A stretch of DNA of 24,948 nt, from positions 1 to 24,948 of the forward strand of contig CAKARF010000007.1 of assembly GCA_916720465.1 (NCBI GenBank), given 5' to 3'. Under the pieces are notes generated by a model. The model saw only the letters and a program-made list of their open reading frames with translations, ran no database searches and was not told the origin of the DNA. The position numbers and the translations under genes were made by a program. The stretch is from an uncultured Atopobium sp. GTDB lineage: Bacteria > Actinomycetota > Coriobacteriia > Coriobacteriales > Atopobiaceae. Positions within the stretch are counted from its first letter, which is position 1, and every line of letters begins with the position of its first letter. Of the stretch, positions 15,481 through 23,350 are shown one piece after another.

Positions 15481-15975
15481 ATGCAAAACGAAGGTGCAAC
15501 AAAGAAAATCTTGTCCGCACTAGAGCAGGCTGCACTCAATCACCACATTGATATTGTTGATGTTGAGATTGTTGGTTCTTCTAAGAATCCTGTGGTCAGA
15601 GTAAGAATTGACCATGATGATGAGAAGGCAGAGACCATTTCTCTAGATGAAGTTGCTCAAGAAACTTCATGGATCTCAGATACCATCGATGAGCTTGATC
15701 CTTTCCCAGCATCATTTACCTTGGAGGTTTCTTCTCCAGGAATGGCACGTCCACTTCGTCGTGCAAAAGACTTTGAGCGCTTTGCGGGAGAAGAGATTCA
15801 GCTTCAGACTACTGCTACAGAGGGACGCCGTAAATTTACTGGCAAGCTCTTGGGTATTGAGGGTACAACTATCTCAATTCAGACAGAAGATGAGGTCTGT
15901 ACTGTTGATTTATCTGAGTTAAAGAAGTGCGTTATTAAACCAGTTTTTGATTTCTCGGCCTCAGCCAAGAAGTAG
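15481..15975 (+). CDS. rimP: Ribosome maturation factor RimP
   Basis: A 164-residue factor needed for 30S subunit maturation. The N-terminal domain holds the family motif FTLEVSSPGMARPLRRAKDF (about residues 79-98), followed by the SH3-like C-terminal domain (about 100-155). The start is ATG 15481 with the strong Shine-Dalgarno GAGGAGG. It is the first gene of the classic rimP-nusA-infB operon; the nusA ATG follows 16 bp after its stop. Length and order are ordinary. Confidence 0.95.
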   Translation: MQNEGATKKILSALEQAALNHHIDIVDVEIVGSSKNPVVRVRIDHDDEKAETISLDEVAQETSWISDTIDELDPFPASFTLEVSSPGMARPLRRAKDFERFAGEEIQLQTTATEGRRKFTGKLLGIEGTTISIQTEDEVCTVDLSELKKCVIKPVFDFSASAKK

Positions 15976-15991
15976 ATAGAGAGGATTATTC

Positions 15992-17233
15992 ATGGCATCT
16001 GAAATGATGGAAGCTTTGATGTTGCTTTGCCAGGAGAAGCACATCGATGAGTTGTATCTTCTGGACCGTTTGGAGCAGTCTCTGGCAAAAAGCTATGCTG
16101 ACGTCCTCCATCTTGATTTTGGCGCTCGTGTCACCATTGATAGGGCAACTGGCCGTGTCTACGTCTATGAGCTTGTTCCTAAGGGTGAGCCAGACGAGGA
16201 GACTGGTGAGTACACAGAGTTTGATGAGGTAGACGTAACTCCTCCAGACACAAGCCGTATTGCTGCTCAGCACGCTAAGGCAGAGATTAAGACGCTTGTA
16301 CGCAACGCTGCCCGTGCACAGATTTATGATGAGTTCCGCGGCCGTATTGGTGACATCATCACCGGTACTGTTCTTCAGTCCACTCCTGATTTCACCATCA
16401 TTAAGATTCGTGAGGGTGTTGAGGCAGAACTTCCACACTTTGACCAGCGCCGTTTCCCTGATGAGCGCGATGAGCGTCCAGCAGGCGAGCGCTACCTTCA
16501 CAACCAGCGCATCAAGGCAATTATCGTTGACGTCCGCGATCCTAATGCAACTCAGCCAGCAGTTCGTGGTGAGCGCCAGCGTCCACCAATTGTTGTTTCT
16601 CGTACTCATCCAGATCTTATCCGTCGCCTCTTTGAGCTTGAGGTCCCAGAGGTTTATGACGGTGTGGTAAGCATTCGCTCCATTGCTCGTGAGGCCGGCG
16701 TCCGTTCTAAGATTGCTGTTTCTTCCGTTGACGAGCGCCTTGATCCAGTTGGTGCTTGCGTTGGTCCTAAGGGCAGCCGTGTTCGTACCGTAGTTTCTGA
16801 GCTTCGTGGAGAGCGCGTTGACGTTGTGCCTTGGTTTGACGATGCTGCACGTTGCGTTGCATCCGCGCTTTCACCTGCACGCGTTTCTCGCGTTATTGTT
16901 GATGGCGCTACGGGACACGCAACCGTTATTGTTCCTGATGACCAGCTGTCTTTGGCTATTGGTAAAGAGGGTCAGAACGCTCGTCTTGCTGCTCGTCTGA
17001 CTGGTCTTCACATTGACATCAAGAACGAGTCCCTTGCTGCAAGCATTCTGAACAACCTTCCTGAGGTTGTTGAAGAGACTGTTGATGAGGAAGAGATTGC
17101 TCATCGTTGCAAGTATGTGAGCCCTAACGGAACTCCTTGCCGCAATATGGCAAGACCTGGCTCTGATTTCTGCGGTATTCATGATGACATGGAGAATGCA
17201 GAGATTTCTTCCGATCCAGACTCACTGATCTAG
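15992..17233 (+). CDS. nusA: Transcription elongation/termination factor NusA with C-terminal Cys/His extension
   Basis: A 413-residue protein that binds RNA polymerase and nascent RNA, modulating pausing, termination and antitermination. The order is: N-terminal RNAP-binding domain (about residues 1-125), S1 domain (about 128-200, GDIITGTVLQSTPDFTIIKI), KH1 with GPKG at 258-261, KH2 with GKEG at 324-327. Actinobacterial NusA usually ends soon after KH2. Here about 60 further residues follow: an acidic linker (VVEETVDEEEIAH), then C373, C383, C394 and H397 in a C-x9-C-x10-C-x2-H pattern, then an acidic tail. This resembles small zinc-binding modules, but zinc binding is inference. The start is ATG 15992 after AGAGAGGA. 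No ylxR gene separates it from infB. Confidence 0.95.
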   Translation: MASEMMEALMLLCQEKHIDELYLLDRLEQSLAKSYADVLHLDFGARVTIDRATGRVYVYELVPKGEPDEETGEYTEFDEVDVTPPDTSRIAAQHAKAEIKTLVRNAARAQIYDEFRGRIGDIITGTVLQSTPDFTIIKIREGVEAELPHFDQRRFPDERDERPAGERYLHNQRIKAIIVDVRDPNATQPAVRGERQRPPIVVSRTHPDLIRRLFELEVPEVYDGVVSIRSIAREAGVRSKIAVSSVDERLDPVGACVGPKGSRVRTVVSELRGERVDVVPWFDDAARCVASALSPARVSRVIVDGATGHATVIVPDDQLSLAIGKEGQNARLAARLTGLHIDIKNESLAASILNNLPEVVEETVDEEEIAHRCKYVSPNGTPCRNMARPGSDFCGIHDDMENAEISSDPDSLI

Positions 17234-17276
17234 GCAACTACCTGTAACTATCCCGTCAACCGGAAGGTTTTCATAT

Positions 17277-19916
17277 ATGGCAAAAATGCGTGTACATGAC
17301 CTTGCCAAAGAATATGGTATGCAGAGCAAAGAATTGCTCGAGCATCTTGCGGACATGAAGATTCCTGCAAAGTCTGCTTCTTCTACGCTTGAAGACGCAT
17401 ATATTTCTATTGTTCGTAAGAAACTCCAGCCTATTATGGAGGCTCGTGCCGCTGAAATCGCAGCTCAGAAGGCTGCCGAGGAAGAGGCTGCTGCCAAAGA
17501 GGCAAAGGCTGCTGCAGAGGTAGCAGAGGCTGAGCGTCTTGCTGCAGAGGCAAGGCGTGAGGCTGAGCGTGCTGAAGAAGAGAAGAAGCGCGCAAAAGAA
17601 GAGGCTGCTCGTAAGAAAGAAGAGGAGCGCCGCCGCGCTGAGGAAGAGAAGAAGCGTCTTGAGGCCGAAGAGGCTGAGCGTAATCGCGTAAAGGACACTG
17701 CTCCTAAGGCCGCTCCTTCCTTCAATAACCTGCTTGATCAGATTGCTCAGCAGGAAGAGGTTTTGAAACAGCAGGCTGCAGAGTCCGCTGCTCAGAAGAA
17801 GGCCGAGAAGGGACCAAGAAATCACGCTCGCGCTAATGCAAGCGAGGCAAGTGGTGCTCCTTCTCGTCATAATTTCAAGAAGGAGCGCGATGATGCCTCC
17901 ATGTCTGATGAGCGCCCAAATGGTAAGCGTAAGAAGAACCGTCGTGGCGGAGATGACGGAGAAGACCGTTATAGCCGTATGGCGCGTGAGGCTGAGGCTT
18001 ATAACAGAAGCCGCGTTTTGGATGAGGCTCGTGTTGCTATTGAAGAGGCAAGCCGTGAGTCCACTGGCCGCCGTAAAAAGCGTAAAGAGCGTCGTCAGAA
18101 GCAGGCTGCAGAGGCTGCTATGGAGCAGCGTATTGAAGAAGCACTTGCAAATGACCAGGATATTTCCCAGCTTGATACCGTAAAGGTTCCTCAGGGCTCC
18201 ACTGTCTCTGAGCTTGCAGAGCTCCTTGGCGTTTCTGCAAATGACATCATTAAGCGTCTGTTCCTGCTTGGCAACCCTCTGACACTTACCGAGACCATGT
18301 CTGATGAGCTTATTGAGATTGTTGCTGATGACCTTGGTCGCCAGATTAAGATTATGTCCAAGGAAGAGGAGAATTCCTTTACCTTCTACGATGATCCTAA
18401 GGACTTGAAGCCACGTCCTCCAGTAGTTACCGTCATGGGTCACGTTGACCACGGTAAGACATCACTACTGGACGCAATCCGTCACACTGGCGTTGCAGCT
18501 GGCGAGGCTGGCGGCATTACACAGGCAATCGGTGCTTCTCAGGTCACCATTAACGGCCGTGAGATTACCTTTATTGATACTCCAGGTCACGAGACCTTTA
18601 CCGCTATGCGTGCTCGCGGTGCAAAGGTTACCGATATTGTTATTCTGATTGTTGCGGCAGACGACGGCGTTATGCCTCAGACCATTGAGTCTATTAACCA
18701 CGCAAAGGCCGCTGGCGTTCCAATTGTTGTTGCTGTCAACAAGATTGATAAGCCAGGCGCAGATCCTACCCGCGTTCGTCAGGAGCTCACCGAGTACGGT
18801 GTTATTCCTGAGGAGTGGGGCGGACAGAACATGTTTGTTGACATCTCCGCTAAGCAGAATTTGGGCATCGACGATCTTCTCGAGACCATTCTTTTGCAGG
18901 CAGATGTCCTTGAGCTGAAGGCAAACCCAGACACCTTTGCTTCTGGTAACGTTCTTGAGGCTAAGCTTGACCGTGGTCGTGGCTCTGTTGCTACTGTTTT
19001 GGTTACCCGCGGTACGCTCCACATCGGTGATGCTCTTGTTGCTGGTATGGCCTTTGGTCGCGTCCGTGCAATGCTTGATCCAAAGGGCAATGCAGTCACT
19101 ACCGCAGGTCCTTCTGACGCAGTTGAGATTCTTGGTCTGCAGACCGTTCCTGGCGCAGGCGATGAATTCCGCGTCTTCCAGGAGGAGCGCGACGCTCGAG
19201 AGCTTGCTGACCAGCGCGCTCTTAAGGCTCGTATTGAAGAGCAGAACCGTGTTAAGCACGTTACCCTTGAGAACCTCTTTGACACCATGGCTGACCGTGA
19301 TGTCAAGGAACTCAACCTCATCATCAAGGCTGATGTTCAGGGCTCCATCGAGGCTCTCCAGGACTCCCTGGACAAGATGGACCAGTCCGAGGTTCGTATC
19401 AGCACCATTCACTCTGCTGTTGGTGGAATCACCGAGACCGACGTTGTTCTCGCTGATGCATCCAACGCAATCATCATTGGCTTTGGTGTCCGTCCAGATG
19501 CAAAAGCCAAGCTTGCTGCAGAGCGTGTAGGCGTTGAGATTAGAACCTATAGCGTCATCTACAAGGCAATCGAAGAGATTGACGCAGCTCGTATTGGTAT
19601 GCTTAAGCCAACTGAGCAGGAAGTCCAGACCGGCGTTGCTGAGGTTCGCGATACCTTCAAGGTTCCTAAGGTTGGTATTGCTGCAGGTTGCATGATTTCT
19701 GAGGGCGAGATTTCTCGTGACGATAACATCCGCCTTATTCGTGACGGCTTTGTTGTCTACGACGGAAAGATTGCATCGCTCAGGCGCTTCAAAGACGACG
19801 TTAAGAGCGTTAAATCCGGCTATGAATGCGGTATTGGCCTTGAGAACTTCCAGGACATCAAGCCTGGCGACCAGCTTGAGGGCTATCGCATTGAGCAGGT
19901 GGCTCGTACCGAGTAA
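17277..19916 (+). CDS. infB: Translation initiation factor IF-2
   Basis: An 879-residue GTPase that brings fMet-tRNA to the 30S subunit and promotes subunit joining. An IF2_N module (about residues 3-50, MRVHDLAKEYGMQSKELLEH) is followed by a long Ala/Glu/Lys/Arg-rich, probably helical linker (about 60-135) and a second basic linker to about residue 285. A second IF2_N-like segment precedes the G domain: G1 GHVDHGKT at 388-395, G3 DTPGH at 434-438 and G4 NKID at 488-491. Domains II, III and IV (fMet-tRNA binding) follow and are complete. The start is ATG 17277 after GGAAGG. The low-complexity linker creates a long open frame on the opposite strand that is not a gene. Confidence 0.97.
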   Translation: MAKMRVHDLAKEYGMQSKELLEHLADMKIPAKSASSTLEDAYISIVRKKLQPIMEARAAEIAAQKAAEEEAAAKEAKAAAEVAEAERLAAEARREAERAEEEKKRAKEEAARKKEEERRRAEEEKKRLEAEEAERNRVKDTAPKAAPSFNNLLDQIAQQEEVLKQQAAESAAQKKAEKGPRNHARANASEASGAPSRHNFKKERDDASMSDERPNGKRKKNRRGGDDGEDRYSRMAREAEAYNRSRVLDEARVAIEEASRESTGRRKKRKERRQKQAAEAAMEQRIEEALANDQDISQLDTVKVPQGSTVSELAELLGVSANDIIKRLFLLGNPLTLTETMSDELIEIVADDLGRQIKIMSKEEENSFTFYDDPKDLKPRPPVVTVMGHVDHGKTSLLDAIRHTGVAAGEAGGITQAIGASQVTINGREITFIDTPGHETFTAMRARGAKVTDIVILIVAADDGVMPQTIESINHAKAAGVPIVVAVNKIDKPGADPTRVRQELTEYGVIPEEWGGQNMFVDISAKQNLGIDDLLETILLQADVLELKANPDTFASGNVLEAKLDRGRGSVATVLVTRGTLHIGDALVAGMAFGRVRAMLDPKGNAVTTAGPSDAVEILGLQTVPGAGDEFRVFQEERDARELADQRALKARIEEQNRVKHVTLENLFDTMADRDVKELNLIIKADVQGSIEALQDSLDKMDQSEVRISTIHSAVGGITETDVVLADASNAIIIGFGVRPDAKAKLAAERVGVEIRTYSVIYKAIEEIDAARIGMLKPTEQEVQTGVAEVRDTFKVPKVGIAAGCMISEGEISRDDNIRLIRDGFVVYDGKIASLRRFKDDVKSVKSGYECGIGLENFQDIKPGDQLEGYRIEQVARTE

Positions 19917-19927
19917 GAAGGGACAGC

Positions 19928-20338
19928 ATGAAACAAAATCAGTTTTCTCGTCGTACTAATGAGATTGCTCGAGAAAAGCTCAGCTGGATCCTTTTGTTTG
20001 AAATTTCTGACCCTGATCTCCAGCTTGTGACCGTCACAAGCTGCGAGGTCTCGGTTGATAAGTCCTTTATGCGCGCGTATGTAAGCTGTGAACCTGATCG
20101 CTACGAGAAGGTCCTTGCAGCTCTCAAGCGCGCAAAGGGTAGGATTCGCTCGCTTTTGGGTCATGCACTGAACTGGCGCGTAACTCCTGAGCTTGATTTC
20201 AAAATTGATACCACTACCGATGAGGCTGAGCGTATTGCTCAAGCCCTTGAGGTTGTTCCACCAACTCTTGGTGTTGAGAAAGACGAGTTTGGATACCCTC
20301 TAGCTTCTGATGAAGAGAATTCTGACGAGGAGGCGTAA
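19928..20338 (+). CDS. rbfA: 30S ribosome-binding factor RbfA
   Basis: A 136-residue KH-fold factor that binds the 30S subunit near the 16S rRNA 5' helix during maturation and cold adaptation. Family hallmarks are the SRRTNEIAREKLSWIL start, the ISDPDLQLVTVTSCEVS strand and the VTPELDFKIDTTTDEAERI end of the core. A short acidic tail (SDEENSDEEA) follows. The start is ATG 19928 after AGAAGGGA, 11 bp beyond the infB stop. The next gene's Shine-Dalgarno AGGAGG lies within its last codons. Confidence 0.95.
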   Translation: MKQNQFSRRTNEIAREKLSWILLFEISDPDLQLVTVTSCEVSVDKSFMRAYVSCEPDRYEKVLAALKRAKGRIRSLLGHALNWRVTPELDFKIDTTTDEAERIAQALEVVPPTLGVEKDEFGYPLASDEENSDEEA

Positions 20339-20342
20339 GTAA

Positions 20343-21362
20343 GTGACGTCACTGAATACAAAAGTCAGTCGTCCAGAGTTTGACGAGGTTATTGCCCTTA
20401 TCGAGCAAGCCTCGTCAATCGTTGTTTGCGCACATACTTCTCCTGACGGAGATGCTATTGGCTCTGGATTAGCACTTTCTTCCATTATTCAGAGAAGATG
20501 GCCTAGCAAAACTGTCACTAATCTTTTGGCAGATACTGATGGGGAAGTACCACGTATTTACAAGTTTCTTGATGGCACCGAGAGCTTTGTGCCTGCAAAT
20601 AAGTACGAGGGCACTCCAGACCTTTTTATCTGCGTAGACCTATCTACTGCAGGACGTTTGGCTGATGCAGAAGCGCTGATGGAGCGCTCTAAGACGGTAG
20701 CAGTGCTTGACCATCACCCCTATAACAACGTGTATTGGAATGCAGGGCTCGTGCGTCCTGATGCAGCGGCAACCGGTGTCATTATTACCGAGTTTGCCTG
20801 TCATTTGGGTACAGAGCTTATTCCATCAGAGGCGCAATGCCTTATGTGCGCCCTGGTAACTGATACTGGTCGTTTCCAGTACCAAAACGCTGACGGCGAG
20901 GCTTTTGAGGTAGCAAGTTTGCTGGTGGAAGCAGGTGCTTCTCCATCTCAGATTGCGCTTCATGTCTACCAGAGTGATCGCTTGGCCTATCTTCACCTTG
21001 CCGCAAAGGTTATGGGTCGCATCCGCACCTTTGGTGAGGGCCGTGTTGCCTACAGCTATGTAACTGCCGCGGATCTTTCTGCATCAGGTGTTCCTCTAGC
21101 AGAGATGGATGGTCTGGTAGACGTTGTGCGCTGTGTCGAGGGAACAGAAATTGCCCTCTTCCTCAAAGAGGTTGACTGCGGAAAGGTTCGTGGTAACCTA
21201 CGCTCCAAGTCTCAGCTTGATATCTCTGGCGTTGCACGTCAAATGGGCGGCGGTGGCCACACTGCTGCTGCAGGCTTTACCGCTGAAGGCACCATTGACG
21301 ACGTATTTACTCAGATAGTCCCTCTGCTCATTGATCTTCTCGCGCTTGACAAGGAGTCATAG
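20343..21362 (+). CDS. nrnA: DHH-family phosphoesterase (NrnA-type oligoribonuclease/pAp phosphatase)
   Basis: A 339-residue DHH/DHHA1 enzyme. NrnA proteins degrade 2-5-nt RNAs and in many species also dephosphorylate pAp. Motifs visible are HTSPDGDAIGS (motif I, metal-binding Asps), ICVDLS, DHH at residues 123-125 within LDHHPYNN, and the DHHA1 motif GGGGH at 302-306 in MGGGGHTAAAGF. The start is GTG 20343, nine bases after AGGAGG in the end of rbfA. It sits between rbfA and truB, its usual place in Gram-positive bacteria and actinobacteria. No motif residue is missing. Whether it has pAp phosphatase activity cannot be told from sequence. Confidence 0.92.
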   Translation: MTSLNTKVSRPEFDEVIALIEQASSIVVCAHTSPDGDAIGSGLALSSIIQRRWPSKTVTNLLADTDGEVPRIYKFLDGTESFVPANKYEGTPDLFICVDLSTAGRLADAEALMERSKTVAVLDHHPYNNVYWNAGLVRPDAAATGVIITEFACHLGTELIPSEAQCLMCALVTDTGRFQYQNADGEAFEVASLLVEAGASPSQIALHVYQSDRLAYLHLAAKVMGRIRTFGEGRVAYSYVTAADLSASGVPLAEMDGLVDVVRCVEGTEIALFLKEVDCGKVRGNLRSKSQLDISGVARQMGGGGHTAAAGFTAEGTIDDVFTQIVPLLIDLLALDKES

Positions 21363-22304
21363 GTGAAGCGAGGGGCAAGTGGAATTAACGCACTTATTGC
21401 AGTGGATAAGCCGCTCGGCTTAACCAGCCATGACGTGGTTTCTCGCGTTCGTCGTGCATTTGGCGAGAAACGCGTGGGACACGCAGGTACTTTGGATCCT
21501 AATGCAAGCGGCGTGCTGGTAGTGGGCATTGGCCTTGCCACAAAGCTGTTGGGCCTTCTGACGCTTGACCGCAAGGGGTATGTTGCCGACATTTCGTTTG
21601 GAGCTCGCACCTCAACTGATGATGCAGACGGTGAGGTAGTGGCCACGTCATCAGTACCTGCAGAGTTGCGCGAGGAAGCGTTTGCCCGCGCAGCGTGCGC
21701 AAAGTTGGTTGGCACCAAAGATCAGCTGCCACCAGCGGTATCCGCAATCTCTGTTGATGGCAAACGTGCCTATCAGCTTGTTCGTGAAGGCAAAATGCCA
21801 GAACTAACGGCACGTAGAGTCTCTATTTATGACGCTATGCTTTTGGCGGTGCATGCGCCTTCTGCTGAGGATGACTCACTGGTGTGGACGGTTGCTTTTG
21901 ATGTTTCTAAAGGCACCTATATCAGAAGTATTGCTCGTGACCTTGGTCAGTCGCTTGGCACAGAGGCCCACATTAGTGGCCTAAGAAGGACATTCTCTGG
22001 ACCTATTACACTTTGTAGCTGTGCTTCATTAGAAGAGCTTGAACAAAACCCAGCTCAGGTGCTTGAAGCCAAGCGCCTCAATCCAACTGAGGTTCTGGGA
22101 TACCCTGTGCACAGGCTGACTGGAGCAGAATACAAATGTGTTGAGGTTGGAAAGCGTTTTGGTATTCCAGAAGATCTCTCTGAGGTTGCCAATAACTCGC
22201 TGGTCAGCCTTGTGTGGAATGATGCTCTTGTGGGAATTTGGACTAGGCAAGGTTCCTGCCTAGTCTGCCAGACTAACTTCCCTCAAGGTATTTTGTGTAA
22301 GTAA
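21363..22304 (+). CDS. truB: tRNA pseudouridine-55 synthase TruB
   Basis: A 313-residue enzyme that makes pseudouridine 55 in the T-loop of nearly all elongator tRNAs. Family motifs are VDKPLGLTSHDVVSRVR, then GHAGTLDPNASGVL with catalytic Asp45, and KGTYIRSIARDLG. The C-terminal part (about 240-313) matches the usual small TruB tail domain. GTG 21363 begins immediately after the nrnA stop (TAG-GTG) with AGGAG six bases before, so translation is probably coupled. Its last 65 bases hold two overlapping inverted repeats (22241-22275), described separately. Confidence 0.96.
   Translation: MKRGASGINALIAVDKPLGLTSHDVVSRVRRAFGEKRVGHAGTLDPNASGVLVVGIGLATKLLGLLTLDRKGYVADISFGARTSTDDADGEVVATSSVPAELREEAFARAACAKLVGTKDQLPPAVSAISVDGKRAYQLVREGKMPELTARRVSIYDAMLLAVHAPSAEDDSLVWTVAFDVSKGTYIRSIARDLGQSLGTEAHISGLRRTFSGPITLCSCASLEELEQNPAQVLEAKRLNPTEVLGYPVHRLTGAEYKCVEVGKRFGIPEDLSEVANNSLVSLVWNDALVGIWTRQGSCLVCQTNFPQGILCK
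22241..22275 (+). promoter_or_regulatory. Two overlapping inverted repeats at the end of truB
   Basis: GACTAGGCA (22241-22249) and TGCCTAGTC (22257-22265) form a perfect 9-bp stem. TAGTCT (22261-22266) and AGACTA (22270-22275) form a perfect 6-bp stem with a 3-base loop. They share TAGTC, so only one can form at a time. They lie inside the truB frame, about 40-70 bases before the ribF start. No T-tract follows. Confidence 0.5.
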
Positions 22305-22312
22305 GGACGTAC

Positions 22313-23350
22313 GTGAACAAGGTAGAACGCATAAGAGAATCTGTTTTGTATGGAAGTCATTTGCCAGCTCCGCTTGAGCTTGGCGACGCCGACTTCTATA
22401 CACTGCGTTCTGACTGCTACAGGCAGCCTTGCGTGTGCGTACTTGGTGTCTTTGACGGTCTCCATGAGGGCCACCAGGGGCTTCTCGCCAGCGCAAAGAA
22501 AGACGCTGCAGCTCGTAATGTGCCACTTGTTGCCGTGACATTTCTTCCCGATCCTGTTGAGGTACTGTTTGATGGCTCTCCTCGACGTTTGCTCTCGGGA
22601 GAAGATAGGCTTCGTGCACTTGCCGCGTGGGGAGTGGATGGCATTCTGGTGCATCACTTTACCCGCGAGTTTGCAGCGTTGAGTGCTACGCAATACGTTG
22701 AGGGTAAGCTGCTTCCAAGTCTCTCGGCTGTGTCCGTTCATGTGGGTTCTGATTTTGGTCTGGGAGCTCAAGGTGCTGAAGGAAGCGCCTTGCTTGCCTC
22801 GCTTGGACGCAAACACGGCTTTGAAGTTCATGCTCACGAGCTCTTTTGTTCGGGTGGACAGAAAATCTCTGCTACTCGTATTAGAGGTTTGCTTGAGCAG
22901 GGTAAAGTTGAGGAGGCAGCAAGCCTGCTCGGCCGCTGGCACTTTTTAAGCGGTGTGGTTAAACATGGTCGTGGCCAAGGCACCGGCTTTGGTTTTCCTA
23001 CGGCAAATGTTGCGCTTGACCTGCGAGACTGTATCCCTCAAGACGGCGTGTATGCCTGCTATGTGGTCCATGGCGCAACAGCTTGGCCCGCTGCGGTTAA
23101 TGTGGGAAAAGCTCCTTCATTTGAGTCTCAAACAGGGCCTTTGCTTGAGGCTAATCTTCTAGGCTTTAGCGGTAACTTATATGATTCAGAGGTTCAGACG
23201 GTGTTTGTGAAGAGACTGAGGGAATCTAAAAAATTCGATTCGCTGGAAGACCTCAAGCAAGCCGTTCGTGGAAATATAGATTGGGTAGCCCAGAATCTGG
23301 GTACGACTTCATATAACTTAGAAAGCGGGGAGGTGGAAGATGATAACTGA
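22313..23350 (+). CDS. ribF: Bifunctional riboflavin kinase / FAD synthetase
   Basis: A 345-residue enzyme that phosphorylates riboflavin to FMN and adenylylates FMN to FAD. The N-terminal nucleotidyltransferase has GVFDGLHEGH at residues 45-54 and KISATRIRGLLEQG (ISSTxIR-type motif). The C-terminal riboflavin kinase has GFPTAN at 227-232. The start is GTG 22313, after AAGGACG and 8 bp past the truB stop. A stretch of about 35 residues before the GVFDG motif is slightly longer than in many homologues. The TGA stop overlaps the dnaG start by 11 bp. I see no FMN riboswitch. Confidence 0.95.
   Translation: MNKVERIRESVLYGSHLPAPLELGDADFYTLRSDCYRQPCVCVLGVFDGLHEGHQGLLASAKKDAAARNVPLVAVTFLPDPVEVLFDGSPRRLLSGEDRLRALAAWGVDGILVHHFTREFAALSATQYVEGKLLPSLSAVSVHVGSDFGLGAQGAEGSALLASLGRKHGFEVHAHELFCSGGQKISATRIRGLLEQGKVEEAASLLGRWHFLSGVVKHGRGQGTGFGFPTANVALDLRDCIPQDGVYACYVVHGATAWPAAVNVGKAPSFESQTGPLLEANLLGFSGNLYDSEVQTVFVKRLRESKKFDSLEDLKQAVRGNIDWVAQNLGTTSYNLESGEVEDDN

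Noticed and set aside
17271..18452. Long minus-strand open frame opposite infB
   Set aside because: It is Leu/Ser-rich and mirrors the low-complexity linker of IF-2; no ribosome site or family motif, and the plus-strand gene is certain.
22276..22312. FMN riboswitch before ribF
   Set aside because: The gap after truB is only 8 bp and the FMN aptamer's conserved segments are not visible in the preceding truB end.
22283..22942. Minus-strand frame of about 220 codons opposite ribF
   Set aside because: Shadow of ribF codon usage; the sequence resembles no protein family.
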